NCBI GenBank assembly: GCA_027451265.1
Contig: DAIDJT010000020.1
Coordinates: forward strand, 1-5,697
Source: Bacteroidales bacterium
GTDB lineage: Bacteria > Bacteroidota > Bacteroidia > Bacteroidales > VadinHA17
Direction of reading: 5' to 3'
DNA: 5,697 nt
Shown here: positions 1-5,697 of the stretch, piece after piece
Layout: the number at the start of each line of letters is the position of its first letter
How positions within the stretch are numbered: position 1 is the first letter of the stretch
Position numbers and translations under genes: made by a program
The notes under the pieces: model-generated
Seen by the model: only the letters and a program-made list of their open reading frames with translations
The model's database searches: none
What the model was told of the DNA's origin: nothing

Positions 1-81
1 ACCGGCAAAAAAGCTTTGAAAAGTTTCATGATGAGCAAAGATTTGAGTGAAATTTACTCAAAAGCGAACGAAATAATATGA
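1..81 (+). CDS. Possible 3' end of an upstream gene (partial, unidentified)
   Basis: Frame 1 is open from the left edge to a TGA at 79-81 and gives 26 residues starting TGKKALKSFMM and ending SKANEII. The composition (lysine-rich, alternating hydrophobic and charged residues) would suit a C-terminal helix, but the piece is too short to recognise. Frame 3 is also open, from base 3 to a TGA at 48-50, so the frame is not certain. If real, its tail overlaps the reverse-strand ORF at 54-242 by 28 bases, tail to tail. No terminator hairpin follows it. This is an inference from an open frame only; the sequence to the left would settle it. Confidence 0.25.
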   Translation, partial: TGKKALKSFMMSKDLSEIYSKANEII

Positions 82-242
82 TTGCGCGATAAATTTTCAT
101 GCAGCATGAATGCAAATTTTCCCTCTTCCGAGATTATGTAGGACATAAATTTCCAGAGAGGATGGTTTCCGCCCGGAATCTTCCGGATGACATCCGGAAG
201 CCTCGTGCTGGCATCTGATGTGTTTTTCAGTACATTAACCAT
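54..242 (-). CDS. Small hypothetical protein (62 aa), divergent from susC
   Basis: I do not recognise this product. It is a 62-residue reverse-strand ORF beginning MVNVLKNTSDASTRLPDVIRK and ending in TAA at 56-54. It has no signal peptide, membrane segment, cysteine or obvious metal-binding motif. The middle (around residues 30-48, LWKFMSYII then EEGKFAFML) is fairly hydrophobic and aromatic. In its favour, AGAGGTG (reverse complement of 250-256) sits 7 bases before the ATG, a better Shine-Dalgarno than any other gene here has. Its codons (ATC, CTG, CCG, CGG, AGG) also resemble those of susC. Against it are the short length, no family resemblance I can name, and a competing 39-codon forward ORF at 99-218 over the same bases. 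It could be a real small protein, the remnant of a longer gene, or chance. Confidence 0.35.
   Translation of the reverse strand: MVNVLKNTSDASTRLPDVIRKIPGGNHPLWKFMSYIISEEGKFAFMLHENLSRNHIISFAFE
173..200. repeat. Nested dyad of CCGGAA/TTCCGG units
   Basis: A perfect 9-base inverted repeat, CTTCCGGAT (180-188) and ATCCGGAAG (192-200), has a 3-base centre GAC. Overlapping it, CCGGAA (173-178) can pair instead with TTCCGG (181-186). The left arm of the large dyad can thus pair with either neighbour, giving two mutually exclusive hairpins. No T-run follows on either strand, so it is not an intrinsic terminator. It could be a protein-binding site, a switchable RNA hairpin, or a by-product of coding. 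Confidence 0.5.
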
Positions 243-249
243 GTTACTT

Positions 250-256
250 CACCTCT
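250..256 (-). promoter_or_regulatory. Shine-Dalgarno site for the small reverse-strand ORF
   Basis: The reverse strand reads AGAGGTG, followed by 7 bases and then the ATG at 242-240. Sequence and spacing are close to ideal for pairing with the 3' end of 16S rRNA. This matters because Bacteroidota genes usually lack strong sites, and it is the main argument that the 62-residue ORF is translated. Confidence 0.35.
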
Positions 257-280
257 ATGCTTTAAAACAGTATGATGTAA

Positions 281-350
281 TACAAATTTTTTTTTATAAA
301 ATAAATTTCTCTGTAACTTGTGAGAGTTAACCTTTATTAACTAACGCTAA
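281..350 (+). promoter_or_regulatory. AT-rich control region upstream of susC
   Basis: This stretch between the divergent ORFs is strongly AT-rich, with a run of nine Ts at 287-295. TAAATTTC at 302-309 matches the Bacteroidota -7 consensus TAnnTTTG at all defined positions but the last. No convincing TTTG-type -33 box lies at the expected distance, so this is only a candidate promoter. If right, transcription would start near 316 and leave about 40 bases of leader. The leader contains several TAAC units (314-317, 328-331, 338-341, 342-345) and an inverted repeat GTTAA (326-330) / TTAAC (337-341), which might be an operator. The ATG at 357 has no Shine-Dalgarno, as is common for this phylum. 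Confidence 0.3.
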
Positions 351-356
351 TTTCCC

Positions 357-3300
357 ATGAAAAAACTAATCTTCATTTTCCTGTCGGTATTGTTTGTCAA
401 TGCCGGCATGGCGCAGACACGGGTTACCGGAACGGTAACCGCCTCTGAAGATGGTTCTCCGATCCCCTATGCAGTGGTACTGGTAAAGGGACTACGGGGA
501 GTTGGAACCAATACAGATGCTGACGGAAAATATGCCCTCAGCAATGTTCCTTCCGATGCTGTGCTGGTGTTCAGCTATGTCGGCTACAAAACACAGGAGA
601 TCCAGGTATCAGGGAGGTCTGTCATCAATGTTGAGATGGCCACTGATGCTCTTGCGCTTGACGAGGTGATTGTTGTTGCCTACGGTACATCCACAAAGGG
701 CACTTTCACCGGTGCCGCCAGTGTGGTAAAAGCTGACGCCATCAGGGATGTTCCCACCCTGTCATTCGAGAAGGCCATGGGTGGCAAGATCGCAGGTCTT
801 CAGATCACAACCCTTTCAGGCCAGGCCGGTTCCACCTCATCAATCAGGGTGCGCGGCGTTGGCTCCATGAATGCATCAAATGAACCTCTTTATGTTGTTG
901 ATGGTGTTCCCGTGATATCAGGTAATGTCACACAGATGGGAATCTACACTTCCAGCAATGTAATGAACTCCATCAACCCCAATGACATCGAGTCGATTAC
1001 CGTTCTGAAGGACGCAGCTGCTTCGGCCCTGTACGGTTCGAGGGCAGCCAACGGGGTAATCGTCATCACCACCAAGCAGGGGAAACAGGGCAAGCCGGTG
1101 GTCAATTTCAAGGCATCTGTGGGTATTACCCCGACATTTGCCACTGACAACTACGAGACTGCCAGCACTGAACAACAGGTGGAGCTATATTATGAAAACT
1201 TCTGGAATGCAGCAATCCTCTATGACGGTGATAATTATGAGGATGCCAGTACCAGCGCCCTGGCACAGCTGAACAAAAGGTTCAACAAGCATGGCTATAC
1301 CTTCGCGGCTCCTGACAACACAGTCAATTCACTAACAATCGGCGGGGAGAGAGCCGGCAGGTACTTCGACTGGGAGGATGTGCTGTTCCGCACGGCGGTA
1401 TACCGGGCATATGACCTCTCTGTCAGCGGAGGTACCGAGACTTCAAATTACTATACTTCATTCTCCTATACCAATGACCTTGGAAGAAGTGTCATCAACG
1501 GATTTGACCGCATTACCGGAAGAATGAATTTTGGTCAGAAGATCGGGAAATTTATCGAGCTGAACACCAATGTGAATGTCAGCAACAGTAATCAGGAGGG
1601 TTTCAATGATACACGTTCAACAGGCTCTAATTACTTTTTACAGAGCCGCAACCTTCTCTGGGGACTATACTGGCCCTCCGACTTTGAAACAGGATTGCCA
1701 TGGACACCCAGGTACGGGAGCTACGCCTATAACCCGGTATACTACAACAATGAATGGGAAAACTGGTCAAGGACCCAGAAGGTATTTGCAAATGAGACTG
1801 TTACAATCAAGATTCTTCCCGAGCTGAACCTCAGGTCGATATTCTCATTTGACAACACGCAGACTTTTGATCACCTCTACTACAGTGCACTGCACTTCAG
1901 CGGCACAACCACCCAGGGTTCGGTTACCGAGAACAGCACAAAGATCAATGAGCTTGTTTCCTCAACCACCCTCAACTACAACAAGACCTTTGGCGGGGTT
2001 CACAATGTAACCGCCCTTGTCGGCTGGGAGGTTGCAAAGAACCAGACTGATTATCTGAGATCATCAGGCACAAATCTGGCTACAAGTACGCTACATACTG
2101 TTGCCACGGCAGGCAAACTTGATGCAAATGCCTATTACTGGGGCAGTGCAATGGCCTCAATGCTGTCAAGGGCAGAATACAATTATAACAACAAGTATTA
2201 TGCTTCTGCTTCATTCCGCCGTGACGGCTCATCAAAACTCGGCCCCGAATCCCGGTGGGGTAACTTCTGGTCGTTTGCAGGATCATGGAGGATAGACCAG
2301 GAGAGTTTTATGGACGACGTTCCTGTCATCAGCAACCTGAAGCTAAGGGCATCATACGGAGTGAACGGTACCCTGCCTTCCTCTAACTATGGATGGCGTA
2401 ATCTGACAGGCTACTCCAGCAAGTACATGGAGCAACCAGGTGGTGGTGTAAGTTCTATTGCCGACCCCAACCTTACCTGGGAGACCAGCTATACTTACAA
2501 TATTGCCCTTGAGTTCGGTATTTTTGATCAGAAGCTAACCGGATCTTTCGAATATTTCAGCAGGGATTCAAAGAATCTTCTTCAGGATGTCCCTATTTCA
2601 AATGTTATAGGTTTTGAATCAACTCTTATGAATGTGGGTGAAATTAATAACCGGGGACTGGAATTCGAATTATCCGGCGAGATCCTCAAAAGGGGCGGTT
2701 TCACCTGGACTGCTGGACTGACAGCCTCACATGTGAAGTCAACGGTCACCAAACTCTATGGGGGGCAGGATATAATATGGTATGAACCTACCGGTGATGA
2801 CGACCGTACGAAGTTCATCTACACCGAGGGAGAGTCAACGCTGGCAATCTATGGACTTGAATGGGCCGGAGTTGAACGGGAAACCGGGCTCAATGTCTGG
2901 TTCCTGAATAATAATGCAACTCCTGACCTGGTTGTTGACGGCAGACCTGCCACATATAGCTATTCAGATGCTGACGAGGTAATTCTTGGCGACGCCCATC
3001 CAAAGCTTTTCGGAGGTTATAATACCGACCTGGCATGGAAAGGGCTCTCTCTTTCACTTAACTTCATTTACAAGCTTGGTGGTTACACCTATGATGCTGC
3101 CGGCAAAGACGTAAATGATGACGGCTACTACTGGGAGAGGATAATGTCACTTGACGCCTATGAGAACAGGTGGACCCCGCTGAACAAGGATGCAAGATAT
3201 CCCCAGAGGGTTGCCATTGATATGGAAGATGTGAACCAGAAGAGCAGCCGGCACATGCACCCGGCAGACTTCACCAGACTGAAGAGTATTACCCTGGGAT

Positions 3301-3488
3301 ACAGCCTGCCGAACAATCTTCTCAGCAAGGTAAAACTCTCCGGGGGGAGGATCTACTTCAACGGAGCCAATCTCTGGACTCTTGCAGCCTGGAAGGTGTA
3401 TGATCCCGAGGTAAACGAATACGGTTCAAGGGGATGGGAAATGCCTATCGGCAAGACTTATACATTCGGAATTGAAGCCAGTTTCTAA
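357..3488 (+). CDS. SusC/RagA-family TonB-linked outer-membrane transporter
   Basis: This is a TonB-dependent outer-membrane importer subunit that works with the SusD-like lipoprotein encoded next. At 1043 residues it has the family's usual length. Residues 1-19 are a Sec signal peptide (MKKLIFIFLSVLFVNAGMA, likely cleaved before Q20). A carboxypeptidase-regulatory-like beta domain follows at about 22-95 (VTGTVT, DADGKYALSNVP, FSYVGYKTQEI). LDEVIVVAYG at 101-110 is the TonB-box region. The plug domain covers about 115-240 and carries the SusC signature: IRVRG, PLYVVDGVPV (177-186), then NSINPNDIESITVLKDAAA and YGSRAANGVIVITTKQGK (204-243). The rest is beta-barrel, rich in aromatic strands, ending TYTFGIEASF with the terminal Phe of an outer-membrane assembly signal. 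There is no STN domain before the plug, so anti-sigma signalling through it is unlikely. The start at 357 gives a complete signal peptide. The substrate cannot be deduced; glycan and peptide importers share this architecture. The reading frame is intact. Confidence 0.97.
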   Translation: MKKLIFIFLSVLFVNAGMAQTRVTGTVTASEDGSPIPYAVVLVKGLRGVGTNTDADGKYALSNVPSDAVLVFSYVGYKTQEIQVSGRSVINVEMATDALALDEVIVVAYGTSTKGTFTGAASVVKADAIRDVPTLSFEKAMGGKIAGLQITTLSGQAGSTSSIRVRGVGSMNASNEPLYVVDGVPVISGNVTQMGIYTSSNVMNSINPNDIESITVLKDAAASALYGSRAANGVIVITTKQGKQGKPVVNFKASVGITPTFATDNYETASTEQQVELYYENFWNAAILYDGDNYEDASTSALAQLNKRFNKHGYTFAAPDNTVNSLTIGGERAGRYFDWEDVLFRTAVYRAYDLSVSGGTETSNYYTSFSYTNDLGRSVINGFDRITGRMNFGQKIGKFIELNTNVNVSNSNQEGFNDTRSTGSNYFLQSRNLLWGLYWPSDFETGLPWTPRYGSYAYNPVYYNNEWENWSRTQKVFANETVTIKILPELNLRSIFSFDNTQTFDHLYYSALHFSGTTTQGSVTENSTKINELVSSTTLNYNKTFGGVHNVTALVGWEVAKNQTDYLRSSGTNLATSTLHTVATAGKLDANAYYWGSAMASMLSRAEYNYNNKYYASASFRRDGSSKLGPESRWGNFWSFAGSWRIDQESFMDDVPVISNLKLRASYGVNGTLPSSNYGWRNLTGYSSKYMEQPGGGVSSIADPNLTWETSYTYNIALEFGIFDQKLTGSFEYFSRDSKNLLQDVPISNVIGFESTLMNVGEINNRGLEFELSGEILKRGGFTWTAGLTASHVKSTVTKLYGGQDIIWYEPTGDDDRTKFIYTEGESTLAIYGLEWAGVERETGLNVWFLNNNATPDLVVDGRPATYSYSDADEVILGDAHPKLFGGYNTDLAWKGLSLSLNFIYKLGGYTYDAAGKDVNDDGYYWERIMSLDAYENRWTPLNKDARYPQRVAIDMEDVNQKSSRHMHPADFTRLKSITLGYSLPNNLLSKVKLSGGRIYFNGANLWTLAAWKVYDPEVNEYGSRGWEMPIGKTYTFGIEASF
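422..440 (+). repeat. Inverted repeat early in the susC coding sequence
   Basis: GGTTACCG (422-429) and CGGTAACC (433-440) are a perfect 8-base inverted repeat around GAA. In RNA this would be a tight hairpin about 65 bases into the susC message. It spells the VTGTVT strand that begins the carboxypeptidase-regulatory-like domain, a motif whose repeated Val-Thr codons readily produce such symmetry. Confidence 0.45.
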
Positions 3489-3495
3489 TTCTAAA

Positions 3496-3500
3496 AAGGA
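3496..3500 (+). promoter_or_regulatory. Ribosome-binding site in the susC-susD gap
   Basis: AAGGA lies within the 14-base gap between the susC stop and susD. It is only 2 bases before the first ATG (3503) but 5 bases before the second in-frame ATG (3506). The spacing slightly favours the second ATG, giving a protein that begins MKKITIILTV. Either start keeps the lipoprotein signal intact. Confidence 0.45.
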
Positions 3501-3502
3501 CT

Positions 3503-4978
3503 ATGATGAAAAAGATAACGATAATACTTACGGTACTGGGTTTCATGCTGATTAGCTCTTGCGAGGATTTTCTTGATGTTAGACCCAGCAACTACGCAAA
3601 TCCTGAGACCTCAATCACAACTTCTACTGATGCAAAGGTAGCGATTAACGGGCTGATGAGAAAGATGACTTCTTCCCTTTATTATGGACGAAACTTCGTG
3701 ATCTATGGTGATGCCAAGGGAGGCGATTTTGCGATCCGTTCACAGGGCAGGGGCCTTGATTATTACTATTCATTCAATCACTCTGCCTCATCAGGCTCAG
3801 GTTCAGGCTTCTGGAACCAGATTTATCATTGCATTCTCCAAGCCAATAATTTGATTGGTAACATACAGAAGATAGAGGATGAGGGCAATGGTTCCACTTT
3901 ACTCAGTGAATACAAAGCACAGGCAATGACTGCCAGGGCTCTTATGTATTTTGATCTTGTCAGGTTGTATGGCAAGATGTACAATATGGAAAAGGCTTCC
4001 TACGGCGTACCGCTGGTGCTTGAGCCTCTTGAGTTTACAGCTCAGCCTACCAGGGCATCTGTCGAGGAAGTATATACCCAGATACTGAAAGATCTTGGTG
4101 ATGCAGCCCCTTTACTTTCGAAGAACAGGGCCACCACCAAAGGTTACATAAACTACTATGTCAATAAAGCTATCGAGGCCAGAGTGCATCTCTTCATGGA
4201 CAACTTCACAGGCAGTCTTGCTGCGGCGGAGGCGGTGATCAACAGTGGCAGTTATTCCCTATATTCAAATGATGACTGGGTTGATTCATGGGCATCCCAG
4301 TTCGGTTCCGAATCAATCTTTGAACTGGCTATCTTCCCCTCCGAAGCTGATCTGACAACAGGTTCGCTAGGCTACTACCTGCTCCGGAACGGTAAGAAAA
4401 CCGGGGCAATGGGTTGGTTTATGGCAAGCGATTACTGGATCGCCAGAATGAACCAGGATCCGACTGACATTCGTTGGGGAATTATGGAACGCGATGAATC
4501 TTCTACTACCAGAAAAGGATCATCACTGAAATACGTAGGTGGCACTGCGTTGGAAGGCGATAAGGGTTCAATCTCTGCGGTAAACGTCAAAGTAATTCGT
4601 CTTTCAGAGATGTACCTGATTGCGGCAGAGGCTGCTCTGAGGCTTCCCACCCCTGACAAGGTCAAGGCTGCCAACTATCTGAACCAGATAAGGAAAAGGG
4701 CCCCGGGCCTTGCAGCCGCTACTGACGCAACAGTCACACTTGACATGATTATAGACGAGAAGAGCAAGGAGTTCTTTGCCGAAGGACTCCGGTACTTTGA
4801 CATGCTAAGACTCAACAGGACCATCGAGTTCAACGATGAGTTCATCTCTCCGGCAGTTGTAATCACTCATCGTGAGAAAACAATGGACAGGACATTCTAC
4901 AAGACAATCCTGCCGATCTCTAAGGAAGAGCTTGATGCAAACCCTGCAATTGTACCACAACAAAACCCCGGCTATTAG
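3503..4978 (+). CDS. SusD/RagB-family nutrient-binding surface lipoprotein
   Basis: This is the cell-surface lipoprotein that caps the SusC barrel and captures the substrate. At 491 residues it is typical for the family. It has a lipoprotein signal peptide with lipobox ISSC, so the lipidated residue is C20. The acidic start of the mature protein (CEDFLDVRP) is usual for surface-exposed Bacteroidota lipoproteins. The N-terminal SusD-like helical (TPR-like) part is seen in FWNQIYHCILQANNLI (103-118), KAQAMTARALMYFDLVRLYG (138-157) and PTRASVEEVYTQILKDLGDA (182-201). The C-terminal RagB/SusD domain shows RLSEMYLIAAEA (366-377), NQIRKRA (394-400), EFFAEGLRYFDMLRLNR (423-439) and the closing QQNPGY. 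The usual 'ER' at the start of the EFxxEGxR motif reads 'EK' here, a mild variation. The gene begins 14 bases after susC, so the two are almost certainly co-transcribed, and a terminator follows. The start is 3503, or 3506 by ribosome-site spacing. The bound substrate cannot be inferred. Confidence 0.96.
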   Translation: MMKKITIILTVLGFMLISSCEDFLDVRPSNYANPETSITTSTDAKVAINGLMRKMTSSLYYGRNFVIYGDAKGGDFAIRSQGRGLDYYYSFNHSASSGSGSGFWNQIYHCILQANNLIGNIQKIEDEGNGSTLLSEYKAQAMTARALMYFDLVRLYGKMYNMEKASYGVPLVLEPLEFTAQPTRASVEEVYTQILKDLGDAAPLLSKNRATTKGYINYYVNKAIEARVHLFMDNFTGSLAAAEAVINSGSYSLYSNDDWVDSWASQFGSESIFELAIFPSEADLTTGSLGYYLLRNGKKTGAMGWFMASDYWIARMNQDPTDIRWGIMERDESSTTRKGSSLKYVGGTALEGDKGSISAVNVKVIRLSEMYLIAAEAALRLPTPDKVKAANYLNQIRKRAPGLAAATDATVTLDMIIDEKSKEFFAEGLRYFDMLRLNRTIEFNDEFISPAVVITHREKTMDRTFYKTILPISKEELDANPAIVPQQNPGY

Positions 4979-4999
4979 GTTTCAGGGATTTGATTTTTG

Positions 5000-5034
5000 A
5001 CGGGGGCATTTTCTTAAAATGCCCCCGTTTTTTT
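5000..5034 (+). terminator. Intrinsic terminator after susD
   Basis: A perfect 13-base-pair stem, ACGGGGGCATTTT (5000-5012) with AAAATGCCCCCGT (5016-5028), closes a 3-base loop CTT. It is followed directly by a run of Ts (5028-5034). The GC-rich lower stem and T-tract are on the + strand, 21 bases after the susD stop. The opposite strand has no T-run after the stem, so it works in one direction. It ends the susC-susD transcript and separates it from the peroxiredoxin gene. Confidence 0.93.
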
Positions 5035-5145
5035 AATTAAAATCATTCAGGGAATATCCGCGTGAGATGAACAATAACCTGCAACCATATGTTATGGATT
5101 AGCATTTAATTTAAACAAAGTCCAAATATCAAAATCCTCACAACT
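5035..5145 (+). promoter_or_regulatory. Intergenic leader/promoter region of the peroxiredoxin gene
   Basis: These 111 bases between the terminator and the peroxiredoxin start must hold that gene's promoter if it is transcribed independently, as the strong terminator suggests. It is AT-rich, with a 12-base AT palindrome at 5031-5042 that overlaps the terminator tail. I found no clear TAnnTTTG/TTTG promoter pair, no Shine-Dalgarno before the ATG at 5146, and no obvious OxyR-type dyad. The call rests on position only. Confidence 0.3.
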
Positions 5146-5697
5146 ATGAAGAAAGTTTTTCTTCTTGCAGTAGTAGTTATTTTCGCTTCTGTTATGCTTC
5201 AGGCACAGGCAGACGAGGAAAATAGTGTCAAAATTCCCCTGATTGGAATGAAGGCGCCCTCTTTTGAGGCTAATACCACAAACGGTCCCATAGTATTCCC
5301 GACTGATTTCGGAAATAAATGGAAGATACTGTTCTCTCACCCGCAGGATTTTACTCCTGTATGCTCATCGGAGCTTCTTGAGCTCGCAAATCTGCAGAAG
5401 AAGTTTGACGAACTGAATGTAAAGATGGCCGTTATTTCCACTGCAGATGTTGGATCACACGAACAATGGAAGAAGGCCCTCGAAGGGATCCAGTACAAAG
5501 GCAGGCCTGCCACAAAGATTAAGTTTCCCCTGATTGATGACGTCAACAGGTCAGTTTCAAAACAGTACGGGATGATTCATCCCTCAATCAGCGGAACCAA
5601 GGGTGTACGGGGTGTCTTTATCATTGACCCGGATGACATTATCCGTGCGATATTCTTCTATCCGCTCAACATCGGAAGAAACACTGAGGAGATACTG
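5146..5697 (+). CDS. Exported Prx6-type (1-Cys-like) peroxiredoxin, 3' truncated by window end
   Basis: This is a thiol peroxidase of the AhpC/TSA superfamily that reduces H2O2, organic peroxides or peroxynitrite. The window holds 184 codons with no stop; family members typically run some tens of residues further. MKKVFLLAVVVIFASVMLQAQA (residues 1-22) is a Sec signal peptide with an AQA cleavage site, so the enzyme should act in the periplasm. It has no lipobox cysteine. The active site reads HPQDFTPVC (65-73), with peroxidatic C73, T70 and P66, and the His typical of the Prx6 subfamily. R155 in KGVRGVFIIDP is the third catalytic residue, and YPLNIGRNTEEIL (172-184) is the Prx6 signature near the C-terminus. 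C73 is the only cysteine in the visible part. It could still be a 2-Cys enzyme, because some archaeal and bacterial Prx6 relatives carry resolving cysteines in the missing tail. SS follows the catalytic Cys where TT is usual, a conservative change. The start gives a complete signal peptide but has no Shine-Dalgarno. Confidence 0.93.
   Translation, partial: MKKVFLLAVVVIFASVMLQAQADEENSVKIPLIGMKAPSFEANTTNGPIVFPTDFGNKWKILFSHPQDFTPVCSSELLELANLQKKFDELNVKMAVISTADVGSHEQWKKALEGIQYKGRPATKIKFPLIDDVNRSVSKQYGMIHPSISGTKGVRGVFIIDPDDIIRAIFFYPLNIGRNTEEIL

Noticed and set aside
99..218. Forward 39-codon ORF beginning MQHECKFSLFRDYVG
   Set aside because: It has no Shine-Dalgarno or promoter and overlaps the longer reverse ORF that has a good ribosome-binding site. 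Part of its protein-like look comes from the dyad reading alike on both strands.
918..1175. Reverse-strand open frames (918-1175 and 944-1150) opposite the SusC plug region
   Set aside because: Both lie entirely opposite the most conserved SusC signature, overlap each other in different frames, and show no recognisable domain. They are antisense shadows of susC.
1576..1827. Forward 83-codon open frame inside susC
   Set aside because: It is an out-of-frame reading of the SusC barrel with low-complexity Arg/Thr-rich content and no ribosome-binding site of note.
2080..2295. Overlapping reverse (2080-2286) and forward (2101-2295) frames inside susC
   Set aside because: Both fall within an intact SusC barrel frame, and neither resembles a protein family.
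3791..3808. Three 6-base repeats (TCAGGC, TCAGGT, TCAGGC) in susD
   Set aside because: They encode the flexible SGSGSG linker before the FWNQIY helix. The copies are few and imperfect, so phase variation by slippage is unlikely.
4432..4866. Two adjacent reverse-strand frames opposite susD (4432-4674 and 4675-4866)
   Set aside because: They lie opposite the conserved C-terminal SusD motifs (RLSEMYLIAAEA, EGLRYFDMLR) and are explained by codon composition on the coding strand.
5092..5546. Two reverse-strand frames opposite the peroxiredoxin gene (5092-5340 and 5337-5546)
   Set aside because: The forward frame encodes a clear signal peptide and Prx6 active site, so these antisense frames are shadows.
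1..5697. CRISPR array, tRNA/rRNA, insertion sequence, invertible promoter or attachment site
   Set aside because: I saw no regularly spaced repeats, no cloverleaf, no transposase and no long terminal or inverted repeats flanking any segment.

Overview
This window looks like chromosomal DNA from a member of the Bacteroidota, probably Bacteroidales-like, although the genus cannot be read from it. The main evidence is a textbook SusC/SusD pair: a TonB-dependent outer-membrane porin followed at once by its surface lipoprotein partner. Such pairs are a hallmark of this phylum. Near-absent Shine-Dalgarno signals ahead of susC and the peroxiredoxin gene also fit.

Layout. Bases 1-356 hold no confidently identified gene. 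They contain a possible gene tail running in from the left edge (1-81, +), a possible 62-residue reverse-strand ORF with a good ribosome-binding site (54-242, -), a nested dyad (173-200), and an AT-rich stretch with repeated TAAC motifs (281-350) that probably carries the susC promoter. Bases 357-3488 encode the SusC/RagA-type transporter. Fourteen bases later the SusD/RagB-type lipoprotein (3503-4978) begins, preceded by an AAGGA motif. A strong intrinsic terminator at 5000-5034 closes this two-gene operon. After a 167-base gap, 5146-5697 encodes a Prx6-type peroxiredoxin with a Sec signal peptide, cut by the right edge after 184 codons.

How the genes work together. SusC and SusD should form a 'pedal-bin' importer in which SusD caps the SusC barrel and TonB/ExbBD energy drives uptake of a glycan, peptide or other oligomer. 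No enzyme, SusE/F-like protein, sensor or sigma/anti-sigma gene lies in the window, and SusC lacks the N-terminal STN signalling domain. The substrate and regulator therefore cannot be assigned. The peroxiredoxin appears to be a separate transcription unit for envelope peroxide defence.

Novelty. I see no convincing undescribed system. The points most worth a second look are the exported Prx6-type peroxiredoxin, the left-end dyad that reads nearly the same peptide on both strands, and the small reverse-strand ORF.
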